The notes beneath the pieces were generated by a model. The model saw only the letters and a list, made by a program, of their open reading frames with translations, searched no databases and had not been told where the DNA came from. A DNA stretch of 64,000 bases from Phycisphaerae bacterium. Its GTDB lineage: Bacteria; Planctomycetota; Phycisphaerae; UBA1845; Fen-1342. The position numbers and the translations under genes are program-made. The stretch covers positions 1 to 64,000 of the forward strand of contig JAJVHV010000004.1 of the NCBI GenBank assembly GCA_022072445.1, in the 5' to 3' direction. Positions 15,271-22,896 of this stretch are shown here, in pieces (within the stretch, counting starts at the first letter, position 1; each line of letters opens with the position of its first letter).

Positions 15271-17256
15271 TCAAGATTTCGCCAAGTCCACCGCCTTCTC
15301 CCGCGCCACCTGCTGCGCCAGCTCGTAGCCCGCGTCCGCATGCCGCATGACGCCCAGCGCCGGGTCGGCGGTCAGGACGCGCTGGATGCGGCGGTCGGCT
15401 TCGGGCGTTCCGTCGCAGACGAGGACCTGGCCGGCGTGGAGACTGTAGCCGATGCCGACGCCGCCGCCGTGGTGGAAGCTGACCCAGGTGGCTCCGCAGG
15501 CGGTGTTGGCCAGGGCATTGAGAATCGGCCAGTCGGCGATGGCGTCGGAACCGTCCTGCATGCCTTCGGTTTCGCGGTTGGGGCTGGCGACGCTGCCGCA
15601 GTCGAGATGATCGCGGCCGATGACGAGCGGTGCCGAGACGCGGCCCTCGCGCACCAACCTGTTGAAAATCAGACCCATCCGGGCTCGCTGGCCATACTTC
15701 AACCAGCAGATGCGGGCCGGCAGCCCTTGAAACGCGACCTTTTCGCGGGCCAGGCGAATCCAGCGGCAGAGATGCTCTTCCTGTGGAAAAGTATCGAGCA
15801 CGGCGTCGTCGGTGGCGGCGATGTCCGCCGGGTCGCCGGAGAGCGCCGCCCAGCGGAACGGGCCGCTGCCCTCGCAGAAGAGCGGGCGGATGTATTCGGG
15901 AACGAAACCGGGGATGCGGAACGCGTCGACCGGCTGGATGCCGAACGGCCGGCCGGCCGAATCGCCGGCGGTGGATCTGTAGCGCGCGTGCGCCTCGACG
16001 GCGTGTCCGCGGAGATTGTTCCCATAGTCGAATGTCACGGCCCCGCGGCGCTGGAGTTCGAGCATATGCCGGACGTGCTCGTTCATCGTGCGATAGCTCT
16101 CGCGCTCATACGCTTGTGGGTCGTCTCGACGCAGACGCAGCAGCGCGACATAGCGCGCGTCGCTCCACGGCTCGCCGCCGCGGCTGTGCGGGTTGGTCGG
16201 CCCGTGTCCGGCACCGACGGGAATCGCAGCGCTCCCGAGAATGCCGTTAGGAACGTAGCCGTTCAGCGGATCGTGCGCCGACGTCTGGTCGGTGAGCACG
16301 TCAGGCGTGATGTCGCGGCGGATCAGCTCGGCCAGCAGGTCGGCCGCGTTGGCCAGTACGCCGATGGAAAGCGCCTGGCCCGTGGCTTTCGCCTTGAGCG
16401 CCCAATCGAGCGCCTGGTCGATGCTCTCCGTCGACTTGTCGAGATAGCGGGTCTTGAGCCGCTTCTCGATCCGCGCCGGGTCGACCTCGGCGATCAGGCA
16501 GACGGCGCCGTTGAACGTCGCGGCGAGCGGCTGGGCGCCACCCATGCCGCCCAGGCCGCCGGTGACGACCAGTTTGCCGCGCAGGGTGGCCGCAGCGCCG
16601 GCCAGCGGATCGCTCGTCCGCGGCCCACGCTCACCGACGCGCGCGGATGCGGCCGGCGGCGCGTGGCGCCCTTCGGCGCCCGACCCCTCCCTGACGGTCG
16701 GGGCTCGGCTGGGCACACTCGGTTCGGTCGGAGATGGCCCCTCCCCGACGGTCGGGGCTCGGCCGGCGAAGTGCTTACGGGCGACGGCGGCGAAGGTCTC
16801 GTAGGTGCCCTGGAGAATACCCTGCGTACCGATATAGATCCATGAGCCCGCGGTCATCTGGCCGAACATCGTCAGGCCAAGGGCTTCGAGCCGGCGGAAT
16901 TCGTCCCAGGTGGCCCATTTCGGCACGAGCATCGCGTTGCTGATGAGCACGCGCGGCGCGTCCGCGTGCGTCTTGAGCACGCCGACGGCCCGGCCACTTT
17001 GAACCAGCAGCGTTTCATCATTCTCCAGACGCCGCAAGGCGGCGACGATGCGGTCGAAATCGGGCCAGGAGCGCGCCGCGCGGCCGCTGCCGCCGTAGAC
17101 GATGAGCTGCTCGGGCAGTTCGGCGACGTCGGGGTCGAGGTTGTTCATGAGCATGCGCAGGGCGGCTTCCTGCTGCCAGCCCTGGCAGGAGCGCTGCGGC
17201 CCGCGTGGGGCGCGGACAGTACGTGAACTGGTTGACGGCGCTGCGTCGGTGAGCAT
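15271..17256 (-). CDS. hutU: Urocanate hydratase with repeat insertion
   Basis: 661 residues, compared with about 555 in typical urocanases. It converts urocanate to imidazolonepropionate in histidine breakdown, using tightly bound NAD+ as an electrophile. Strong landmarks are [14 protein letters not shown], the [14 protein letters not shown] segment, the NAD loop [13 protein letters not shown] (about 233-245), [31 protein letters not shown] and [11 protein letters not shown]. After KHF (residue 163) an insert of about 55-60 residues breaks the usual short link to the NAD loop; it is encoded by two copies of the dispersed repeat. Two smaller extra segments follow at [12 protein letters not shown] and near [12 protein letters not shown]. 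All catalytic blocks are intact. No hutH, hutI or hutG is adjacent; hisD lies three genes upstream. Confidence 0.95.
   Translation of the reverse strand: MLTDAAPSTSSRTVRAPRGPQRSCQGWQQEAALRMLMNNLDPDVAELPEQLIVYGGSGRAARSWPDFDRIVAALRRLENDETLLVQSGRAVGVLKTHADAPRVLISNAMLVPKWATWDEFRRLEALGLTMFGQMTAGSWIYIGTQGILQGTYETFAAVARKHFAGRAPTVGEGPSPTEPSVPSRAPTVREGSGAEGRHAPPAASARVGERGPRTSDPLAGAAATLRGKLVVTGGLGGMGGAQPLAATFNGAVCLIAEVDPARIEKRLKTRYLDKSTESIDQALDWALKAKATGQALSIGVLANAADLLAELIRRDITPDVLTDQTSAHDPLNGYVPNGILGSAAIPVGAGHGPTNPHSRGGEPWSDARYVALLRLRRDDPQAYERESYRTMNEHVRHMLELQRRGAVTFDYGNNLRGHAVEAHARYRSTAGDSAGRPFGIQPVDAFRIPGFVPEYIRPLFCEGSGPFRWAALSGDPADIAATDDAVLDTFPQEEHLCRWIRLAREKVAFQGLPARICWLKYGQRARMGLIFNRLVREGRVSAPLVIGRDHLDCGSVASPNRETEGMQDGSDAIADWPILNALANTACGATWVSFHHGGGVGIGYSLHAGQVLVCDGTPEADRRIQRVLTADPALGVMRHADAGYELAQQVAREKAVDLAKS
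16600..16767. repeat. In-frame repeat insertion inside hutU
   Basis: Two copies of the dispersed element, 16684-16713 and 16738-16766 on the plus strand (cccctccctgacggtcgggg, then ctcgg). They lie tandemly about 25 bases apart, followed by a Pro/Ala/Arg-rich stretch. On the coding strand both are read in the same phase as Arg-Ala-Pro-Thr-Val-(Arg/Gly)-Glu-Gly. The same phase is used in rtcB. The insert sits at a surface loop between two conserved blocks. Confidence 0.78.
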
Positions 17257-17318
17257 GGCGTGATCCTCCGACAGGACAATCTGCCATCATATCCGCTTCG
17301 ACGTTTGTACAACGCGGG

Positions 17319-17714
17319 CTATTCGGCGGTCTGCGCGAGGGGTATTCCGGCCTGCGCGGCGCGGATCAGCCCGCTGCCGGACGTCTCCAGGCGAGCGAGC
17401 TCCTCGCGGGTGTAGGGGAATACCTCGACCGGCATGTCGGTGTCGCGAAAGGCGTCGGCAAAGTGCGGCACGCGGTCGAACCAGCGCGGCTCGGCGTGCT
17501 GGCGCAGCACAATCAGCACATCGGCATCGCTGCCGGGGACGGCCTCCCGGCGCGCGAGCGAACCGAACAGCCGTACTTCGAGCACGTCGGGCTCGGCCAC
17601 GACGAGCCGCTGGGCGAGTTCCCGGAGCTGTTCAATTGCCAGCGCCCGGTCCAGATAGGTGACGCTCGACGAACCGCATGATCGTTTCAGATAAACCGAG
17701 GGCAATCTGGGCAT
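17319..17714 (-). CDS. MNT-type minimal nucleotidyltransferase
   Basis: 131 residues from the ATG at 17714, which overlaps the HEPN gene by 83 bases; a later non-ATG start near the LDRALAIEQL segment would fit the family's length better. The catalytic signature is Gly51-Ser52 and Asp63-x-Asp65 (LFGSLARREAVPGSDADVLI), which binds metal and NTP. Family members paired with HEPN proteins act as antitoxins, in studied cases by AMPylating the HEPN toxin. A downstream acidic residue in MPVEVFPYT is a plausible third ligand. The gene lies directly after HEPN in a two-gene unit between hisD and hutU. Confidence 0.85.
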   Translation of the reverse strand: MPRLPSVYLKRSCGSSSVTYLDRALAIEQLRELAQRLVVAEPDVLEVRLFGSLARREAVPGSDADVLIVLRQHAEPRWFDRVPHFADAFRDTDMPVEVFPYTREELARLETSGSGLIRAAQAGIPLAQTAE

Positions 17715-18042
17715 CGTCTCGACCGTAGGTTTCCGAGGGAGTGCCGCTGTCGATCCCGTTAGGATAGCGCGTCGGAATATAGTAGCGATCGAGGCTGCGG
17801 GCTGCCTTCTCGACGTCGGACGGAACGGCCACCGCCGGCGGCAGCAGCGCGATCAGATCGCGCAGTGCATGTCCCCATGCGTCGCCGCCTTGGTCCTGAA
17901 TCAGCGCTTTGAGCGCCTTCTCCGCGGCCTGCTGAGCGATAAAACAGGCCCAGTCGAAAATCCCCGCGCCGGCGTTGTGCCGCGCGGCATCACGATCGTG
18001 CAGCGCCTGCTTCCACCAATCGCGACTACGATTCGCTGGCAT
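17632..18042 (-). CDS. HEPN-domain protein, partner of MNT
   Basis: 136 residues, one HEPN domain. Landmarks are WWKQALHDRDAARH, FDWACFIAQQAAEKALKALI and the C-terminal ARSLDRYYIPTRYP, a signature of the HEPN subfamily that pairs with minimal nucleotidyltransferases. HEPN proteins of this kind can be RNases using an Arg-x4-6-His pair; Arg17-x4-His22 has the right spacing but is not at the usual C-terminal position, so I do not claim RNase activity. It overlaps the nucleotidyltransferase gene, as is common in HEPN/MNT toxin-antitoxin pairs. The pair could instead be a housekeeping nucleotide-transfer module. Confidence 0.85.
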   Translation of the reverse strand: MPANRSRDWWKQALHDRDAARHNAGAGIFDWACFIAQQAAEKALKALIQDQGGDAWGHALRDLIALLPPAVAVPSDVEKAARSLDRYYIPTRYPNGIDSGTPSETYGRDDAQIALGLSETIMRFVERHLSGPGAGN

Positions 18043-18115
18043 AGGCGTAGTTCATACCCGTCCGAATGCCACCTCCGCAAGCCGTACACGACTCAGACTC
18101 GCGCGCCAGCGCCGC

Positions 18116-19447
18116 TCACTCCGAACCCAGGGTCGGTCGGCCCTCGTCCACGCGCCGCCGGACGGATTCGGCGTGCGCCGTCAGACCCTCGGCGTCGGCC
18201 AGCGTGATGGCGTCGGGGCCCTCGCGGCGGATGGCGTCGGAGCCGAAGCCGACGACAGACACCCGGCGGGTGAAGTCCGCCACGGTCAGTCCGCTCGAGA
18301 AACGTGCCGTGCCGCCGGTGGGCAGGACGTGAGACGGGCCGGCGACGTAGTCGCCCAGGGCCTCGGGCGAGTGCGGGCCGACGAAGATCGCGCCGGCGTG
18401 GTGGCACAGGTTGGCGAGGGCTTCGGCGTCGCGCGTCTGAACGTGCAGGTGCTCGGGGGCCATCGCATTGGCCAGCTCCGCCGCCGCGGAGTTGTCGGCG
18501 ACGACGATCGCGGCGCCGAACTGGTCGAGGCTGCGGCGCGCGCCGGCGGCGCGCGGCAACGCGGCGAGCAGGCTGTCGATCTCGGCGCTGACTGCCGTGA
18601 CGGTCTGCGCGTCGAACGCCAGCAGGATCGCGATGCCCGGGTCGTGCTCGGCTTGCGCCAGCAGGTCGGCCGCGACGCAGCGCGGCGCGGCGCTTTCGTC
18701 GGCGATGATCATCAGCTCGCTGGCGCCGGCGACGCTGTCGATCCCGACGACGCCGAAGAGTTCACGCTTGGCGAGCTGCGTGTAGATGTTGCCGGGGCCG
18801 ACGATCTTGTCGACGGCGCGGATCGTCGCGGTGCCGAGTGCGAGCGCGGCGACGGCCTGCGCTCCACCGACGCGGTAGACCTCGCTCACGCCGAGTTCGG
18901 CGGCGACGCCGAGAATCGCCGGGTGTACGTCACCCGCATGGCGCGGCGGCGCGACGATGCAGATTTCGGGCACGCCGGCGACGTGCGCGGGCACGACGGT
19001 CATGATGATCGTCGAGATGAGCGGGGCCGCGGCGCCGGGGACCAGGCAGCCGACGCGCGCCAGAGGTTGAACGCGCGACTCCAGCCGCACGCCAGCGCGC
19101 GTCACGCACGCCGGCCGCGGCAGCAGCGCCGTCTGATACGCCCGAACGTTCGCGGCGGCGGCTTGGACGGCATTGCGCAGGTCGTGTGCGAGGGCACGGC
19201 GTGCCGCGTCGAGGGCTGTCGCCGGCACGCGAAGCTGATCGGGCGACAAGCGCGGGCCATCGAGCCGCACGGTGTGATCAAGCAACGCCGCGTCGCCGCG
19301 GGCGCGGACATCCGCGATGATCTCGCGGACGGCGCGCAGCGCGTCGGCGAGCTGTTCCGCGTGGGCGAGGTGATGGCGGCGGACAAACTCCAATGCATCG
19401 CGGCGACCGGCGGCAGATCGAGCGTCCATCAGTCGAATCATGGCCAT
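18116..19447 (-). CDS. hisD: Histidinol dehydrogenase
   Basis: 443 residues from the ATG at 19447; the frame stays open further upstream but that part is Arg-rich nonsense overlapping the next gene. It catalyses the last two steps of histidine synthesis, L-histidinol to L-histidine, with two NAD+ and a Zn ion. Landmarks are RVGCLVPGA, the YRVGGAQAVAALALGT segment, KIVGPGNIYTQLAKRE, SELMIIADE, AQAEHDP and SPEALGDYVAGPSHVLPTGG, which carries the family's zinc and substrate His. The gene is outside the his operon at 31-37 kb, being 73 bases ahead of the HEPN gene on the same strand. Confidence 0.96.
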   Translation of the reverse strand: MAMIRLMDARSAAGRRDALEFVRRHHLAHAEQLADALRAVREIIADVRARGDAALLDHTVRLDGPRLSPDQLRVPATALDAARRALAHDLRNAVQAAAANVRAYQTALLPRPACVTRAGVRLESRVQPLARVGCLVPGAAAPLISTIIMTVVPAHVAGVPEICIVAPPRHAGDVHPAILGVAAELGVSEVYRVGGAQAVAALALGTATIRAVDKIVGPGNIYTQLAKRELFGVVGIDSVAGASELMIIADESAAPRCVAADLLAQAEHDPGIAILLAFDAQTVTAVSAEIDSLLAALPRAAGARRSLDQFGAAIVVADNSAAAELANAMAPEHLHVQTRDAEALANLCHHAGAIFVGPHSPEALGDYVAGPSHVLPTGGTARFSSGLTVADFTRRVSVVGFGSDAIRREGPDAITLADAEGLTAHAESVRRRVDEGRPTLGSE

Positions 19448-19488
19448 CCAGTGTAGTGCCTCAGAGAAACCTGAGCATGTTGAACGCG

Positions 19489-19536
19489 GGTGGGGCGGGC
19501 AACCTGCCTGCCGGGCGGGCTGGAAGCCGCCCCACC
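19489..19536. repeat. Intergenic inverted repeat
   Basis: A perfect 10-bp GC stem, ggtggggcgg at 19489-19498 and its complement at 19527-19536, around a 28-base loop in the 128-base gap upstream of hisD. The gene before it ends at 19576 on the same strand, so the hairpin could act as its terminator, but no T-run follows. Confidence 0.5.
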
Positions 19537-19575
19537 CTGCCCGTGAACGCGCGGTCGTTTGTGAGGCGCGACACT

Positions 19576-22137
19576 CTAGCGGGAAAGGCACTGCAGGAAC
19601 GCGTCGATGTCGGCGGCGTTGACGGTTCCGTCGAGGTTGGCGTCGCCAGCGCCGGGCGCACAGGCTGCGCCGCCCGTCAGCAGGGCGACGAACGGATCGA
19701 CGTCGAAGCCGTTGATCGAACCGTCGCAATTGGCGTCGCAGGCGTCGAAACAGCGGACGCTGAGCCGCGCGACGTGGGAAGACGGCACGCCCGACGCGCG
19801 GCTGAAGTGCCCGCCGACGAGCAGCGCGCGCTGGACCGGCGGCGCCTGGGCGCGGCTGTCCAAGGCGCACAGCGCGACGACTTTCGCCGGCCAGACGTGC
19901 GAGACGCCGTCGAGCACGCCGCTCCAGATAACGCCGTTCCAGCGCGCCAGGCCGGCGACGGTCTGGCCGCCGGCGAGCGTGAAGGCGCCGCCGGCGACGA
20001 GTTCCGGTCCGTCGCCGAAGTCGAAGACTTCGATCGCGTCAACGTACGGAAAGCTCGATCCGCCCGAGCCGCCGAGCCCGCCTCCGACGCCGACCCACTC
20101 CGATCCGGTCCAGCGCGCCACAAGCTGCTGGATGCCGGCGATGAAGATGTCGCCGCCCGCGTAGAGCTCGGGCCCGTTTCCGTCGTCGAAGACGGCCAGG
20201 TCGAAGACGTCGATCGGCAGTCCGGTGCCGACGGCCGACCAGCGCTGGCCATCCCAGCGCGCGACGCCGGGAGAGAAGACTCCGTCGGCATGCGAAAAGC
20301 TGCCGCAGGCGTAAAGTGCCGCGCCGCCGCCGTCATCGAACACTTGCAGGTCGCGAACCGTGGGATTGAAGGCGCCGCCGTAGACGCCGCCGCGCAGCGC
20401 TGACCAGGCGGCGCCATTCCAGACGGCGATGTTGCTGGCGGGGATTCCGTCGGCGAGGGAGAACGAGCCGCCGGCGATGATGCGCGGCCCGTCGCCGGCG
20501 TCGAAGACGGCCAGGGCGCGCACGTCGACGACGCTGCCGCCGCCGAAGCCCTGGCCGACGGCGCGCCAGGCGCCGCCGTCCCAGGTGGCGATGCGTGCGA
20601 CGGGGCTGTCATCGGCGGTGGTGAAGTAGCCGCCCGCGAAGATGAGGCGCTGGCCGGTAAGCGGATCGGGCGCGTCGAGCAACGTGTGCACCGCGCCGTT
20701 CATGCCGGTGCCCAGCGAGGACCAGTGGTCGCGGTCCCAGCGCGCTACGTAGTTCACGGGCCGCCCGCCGGCCAGCTTGAAATCCCCGCCGATCACGTGG
20801 GTCGGCTCGCCAAAGAAATCGGTGGCGATGCCGCATTCGACGGCGGCGTCGAGCCCGTTGCCGACGGCGGACCACTCACCGGCGCGGCGCATGGCAAGTC
20901 GGTTGACGTTGCAGCCTTCGAGATTGACGAAGCCGCCGCCGGCGTAGAGTGCGGTGCCGCGCCCGTCGTCGTAAGCGGCCATGCAGTAGCCGGCGCCGGC
21001 GAAGTCGGCGTCCTTGACCCAGGCGTCGCCTTCAAAGCGATGAACGCCCCACTGGCTTGAAAGAAAGCCGGTGGCGTAAAGCCGCGGGCCGCCGCCATCG
21101 TCGAAGCCGAAGAGGACGTCGACGGCTTCATAGTTGGACGTGTCGCCGCCCAGGCCGTCGCCGACCGGGTGCCACTCCAGCCCATCCCAGCGTGCGACGC
21201 GTTTGGCGGGTTTTCCGCCGGCGGTGTGAAAATCTCCGCCGACGTAAAGCTGCGTTCCGTCGCCTGCATCGAAGACGGTCATGGCTTGTACGCCGTCGAA
21301 ACGCGATTCGACTCCGGTTCCGACAGGCGACCATTGCTGCCCGTTCCAGCGCGCGACGTGATGCGCGGCGACGCCGCCGGCTTCGGTGAATTCTCCGCCG
21401 GCGTAGAGCGCCGGGCCGCTGCCGTCGTCGTGGACGACGAGTTCGATGACGTAGCCGAATGGGTTCATTCCGCCGCCGACGTCGGACCAGTTCTGACCGT
21501 CCCAGCAGGCGATGTGATGGACGAGTTTGCCGGCGGCGGTCGTGAACGCCCCGCCGACGTAGAGTTTCGCCCCGCCGCCGTCGTCGAACACGGCGAGGGC
21601 GGCGGCCCAATCGTCGAGCGACCCGAGCCCATGCCAACGCGCGCCATCCCAGCGGGCAATGTTGTCGGCGCGGACGCCGCCAGCCGTCGCAAACAAGCCG
21701 GCGACGAAGAGCGATTCGCCGTGGCCGTCGTCGAAACGGGTCATGGCGTAAACGTCGGGGTGGCTGACGCCGGAGACGCCCGCGCCGAGCGGCGTCCATG
21801 TATTACCGTCCCAGCGCGCGATGTGGGCCGCGGCGACGCCGTCCGGGGATCGTCCGGCGAGGTCGAATTGACCGCCGGCGTAGAGCGCGGGGCCAAGTGC
21901 GTCGTCCCAGACGTAGAGGCTGCTGACGGTCTTGTCGAAGCCGGGGAAGCCGTAGCCGCCGGCGAACTCGGCGGTGCATTGAGCGTTTGCGACGGTCGAG
22001 AGGACTTGCGCGGCGATGAGCACGAGCAGAGCACGCGGGGCAGTCGGCGTCGCACTCAGGCGCGTGAAGCGGGAAGCGTCGGCGAACCGAAGTCGCGGAC
22101 CGACGTGCTCACCATGCTCCGGAAGCATATCGGGCAT
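19576..22137 (-). CDS. Secreted repeat protein with dockerin-like tail
   Basis: 853 residues with an unusually long n-region and a signal peptide ending near NAQC (residue about 53). About 13 units of roughly 55 residues follow, each of the pattern HIARWDGxxWxxLGxGV ... FDDGxGxxLYVGGxFxxAGG, probably a beta-propeller or linear beta repeat similar to delta-60-type repeats. The tail has two Ca-binding loops like type I dockerin: DANCDGSINGFDVDPFVALL and DANLDGTVNAADIDAFLQCL. It is predicted to be exported and attached to the cell surface or a partner by the tail. No enzymatic domain is visible. The same tail style recurs at 46307, 50033 and 51208. Confidence 0.8.
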   Translation of the reverse strand: MPDMLPEHGEHVGPRLRFADASRFTRLSATPTAPRALLVLIAAQVLSTVANAQCTAEFAGGYGFPGFDKTVSSLYVWDDALGPALYAGGQFDLAGRSPDGVAAAHIARWDGNTWTPLGAGVSGVSHPDVYAMTRFDDGHGESLFVAGLFATAGGVRADNIARWDGARWHGLGSLDDWAAALAVFDDGGGAKLYVGGAFTTAAGKLVHHIACWDGQNWSDVGGGMNPFGYVIELVVHDDGSGPALYAGGEFTEAGGVAAHHVARWNGQQWSPVGTGVESRFDGVQAMTVFDAGDGTQLYVGGDFHTAGGKPAKRVARWDGLEWHPVGDGLGGDTSNYEAVDVLFGFDDGGGPRLYATGFLSSQWGVHRFEGDAWVKDADFAGAGYCMAAYDDGRGTALYAGGGFVNLEGCNVNRLAMRRAGEWSAVGNGLDAAVECGIATDFFGEPTHVIGGDFKLAGGRPVNYVARWDRDHWSSLGTGMNGAVHTLLDAPDPLTGQRLIFAGGYFTTADDSPVARIATWDGGAWRAVGQGFGGGSVVDVRALAVFDAGDGPRIIAGGSFSLADGIPASNIAVWNGAAWSALRGGVYGGAFNPTVRDLQVFDDGGGAALYACGSFSHADGVFSPGVARWDGQRWSAVGTGLPIDVFDLAVFDDGNGPELYAGGDIFIAGIQQLVARWTGSEWVGVGGGLGGSGGSSFPYVDAIEVFDFGDGPELVAGGAFTLAGGQTVAGLARWNGVIWSGVLDGVSHVWPAKVVALCALDSRAQAPPVQRALLVGGHFSRASGVPSSHVARLSVRCFDACDANCDGSINGFDVDPFVALLTGGAACAPGAGDANLDGTVNAADIDAFLQCLSR

Positions 22138-22180
22138 TGTACCATCGGCAGATTCCAGTCCGGCGCGCGAACACCCATGA

Positions 22181-22654
22181 TTAGAGCCTATCCCAAATCC
22201 TGGGGGACCGGCCTATCTGCTCTGCAACGATCCGGACGCGCCGCTCGAGCAGGTCCTGCAGGCGTATCTGTGGCGCTGGGACATCGAGGTGAACTTCCGC
22301 GACGAAAAGACGCTGCTGGGCGTCGGACAGGCCCAGGTGCGACATCCCCAGGCGGTCGAAAACGTCCCGGCCGTCGCCGTCGCGGCCTATTCCCTGCTGC
22401 TGCTGGCGGCGGTGAAAGCGTACGGCCCCACCGGCGTCAGCAACGCGCTGCCGCCGCCCGCCTGGCGCCGCGCCGCTCCCGCGCCACGCCCCAGCACCAT
22501 GCAGCTGATCAATGAACTGCGTCACGAACTGTGGAACCAGGCCATCAGCTCCGCCGGTTTACACCCCTTCCCGACCACCACCCCTGAAAACCAAAAGGCC
22601 CAAAAACCTACTCCAAAAATCGCAACCAGCCTCTTCTATACCGTCGCCGGATAA
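22181..22654 (+). pseudogene. 3' remnant of an IS transposase
   Basis: A stop at 22178 opens a frame that starts with no usable start codon. It reads through AYLLCNDPDAPLEQVLQAYL, WRWDIEVNFRDEKTLLGVGQ and a C-terminal helix to a stop at 22654. The RWDIEVNFRDEKTLLG segment carries the Tyr/Arg-rich helix and final Glu expected near the end of an IS4-like DDE transposase. Everything before the last 150 or so codons is missing, so it cannot be active. It lies between two minus-strand genes, next to repeat-rich DNA. Confidence 0.7.
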
Positions 22655-22669
22655 AGAAAAGGCCAAAGT

Positions 22670-22698
22670 CGAGCCCCCGGCGTAAACGCCGGGGCTCG
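22670..22698. repeat. Palindrome 16 bases after the transposase remnant
   Basis: The sequence runs cgagcccccggcgtaaacgc then cggggctcg, an inverted repeat with arms of about 12 bases and one bulged C, around a central taaa. It could be a remnant of the IS end or a REP-like hairpin. Confidence 0.6.
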
Positions 22699-22718
22699 GA
22701 ACCCGACCCGTCAACACT

Positions 22719-22837
22719 CCGAACCCCTCCGCCGTCGACACTCCAAGCCCCACTCTTCAACACCCCGAGCCCCGCCCTTCAACTCTCCGAGCCCCGCCCT
22801 TCAACTCTCCGAGCCCCGCCCTTCAGGGCGGGAATCC
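22719..22837. repeat. Degenerate 22-24-bp tandem repeat
   Basis: Two exact units of ccgagccccgcccttcaact (plus ct) and a partial third lie at the 3' end, preceded by at least two diverged copies (ccaagccccactcttcaaca and ccgaacccctccgccgtcga). The last unit ends in gggcgggaatcccgc. There are no spacers, so it is not a CRISPR array. It fills the rest of the 759-base gap with the transposase remnant. Confidence 0.7.
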
Positions 22838-22896
22838 CGCAAGCAGCAGCCCCCCCCACTTGCCCGCGGCGTCGAATGCGGCGCGTCGCAGCCCGC

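Noticed and set aside
15189-15341. N-terminal 50 codons of the PEP-CTERM remnant frame
   Set aside because: They overlap the hutU 3' end and are Arg/Ser/Trp nonsense, so they were not counted as part of the real protein.
17901-18332. Small plus-strand and minus-strand frames around hisD's end
   Set aside because: They overlap hisD and HEPN in other frames and have no coding features of their own.
19448-19870. N-terminal extension of hisD
   Set aside because: The frame is open but Arg-rich and unrelated to HisD. The ATG at 19447 gives the normal length.
22719-22837. CRISPR-like repeat array
   Set aside because: Units are directly adjacent without spacers, copies diverge, and no cas genes are present.
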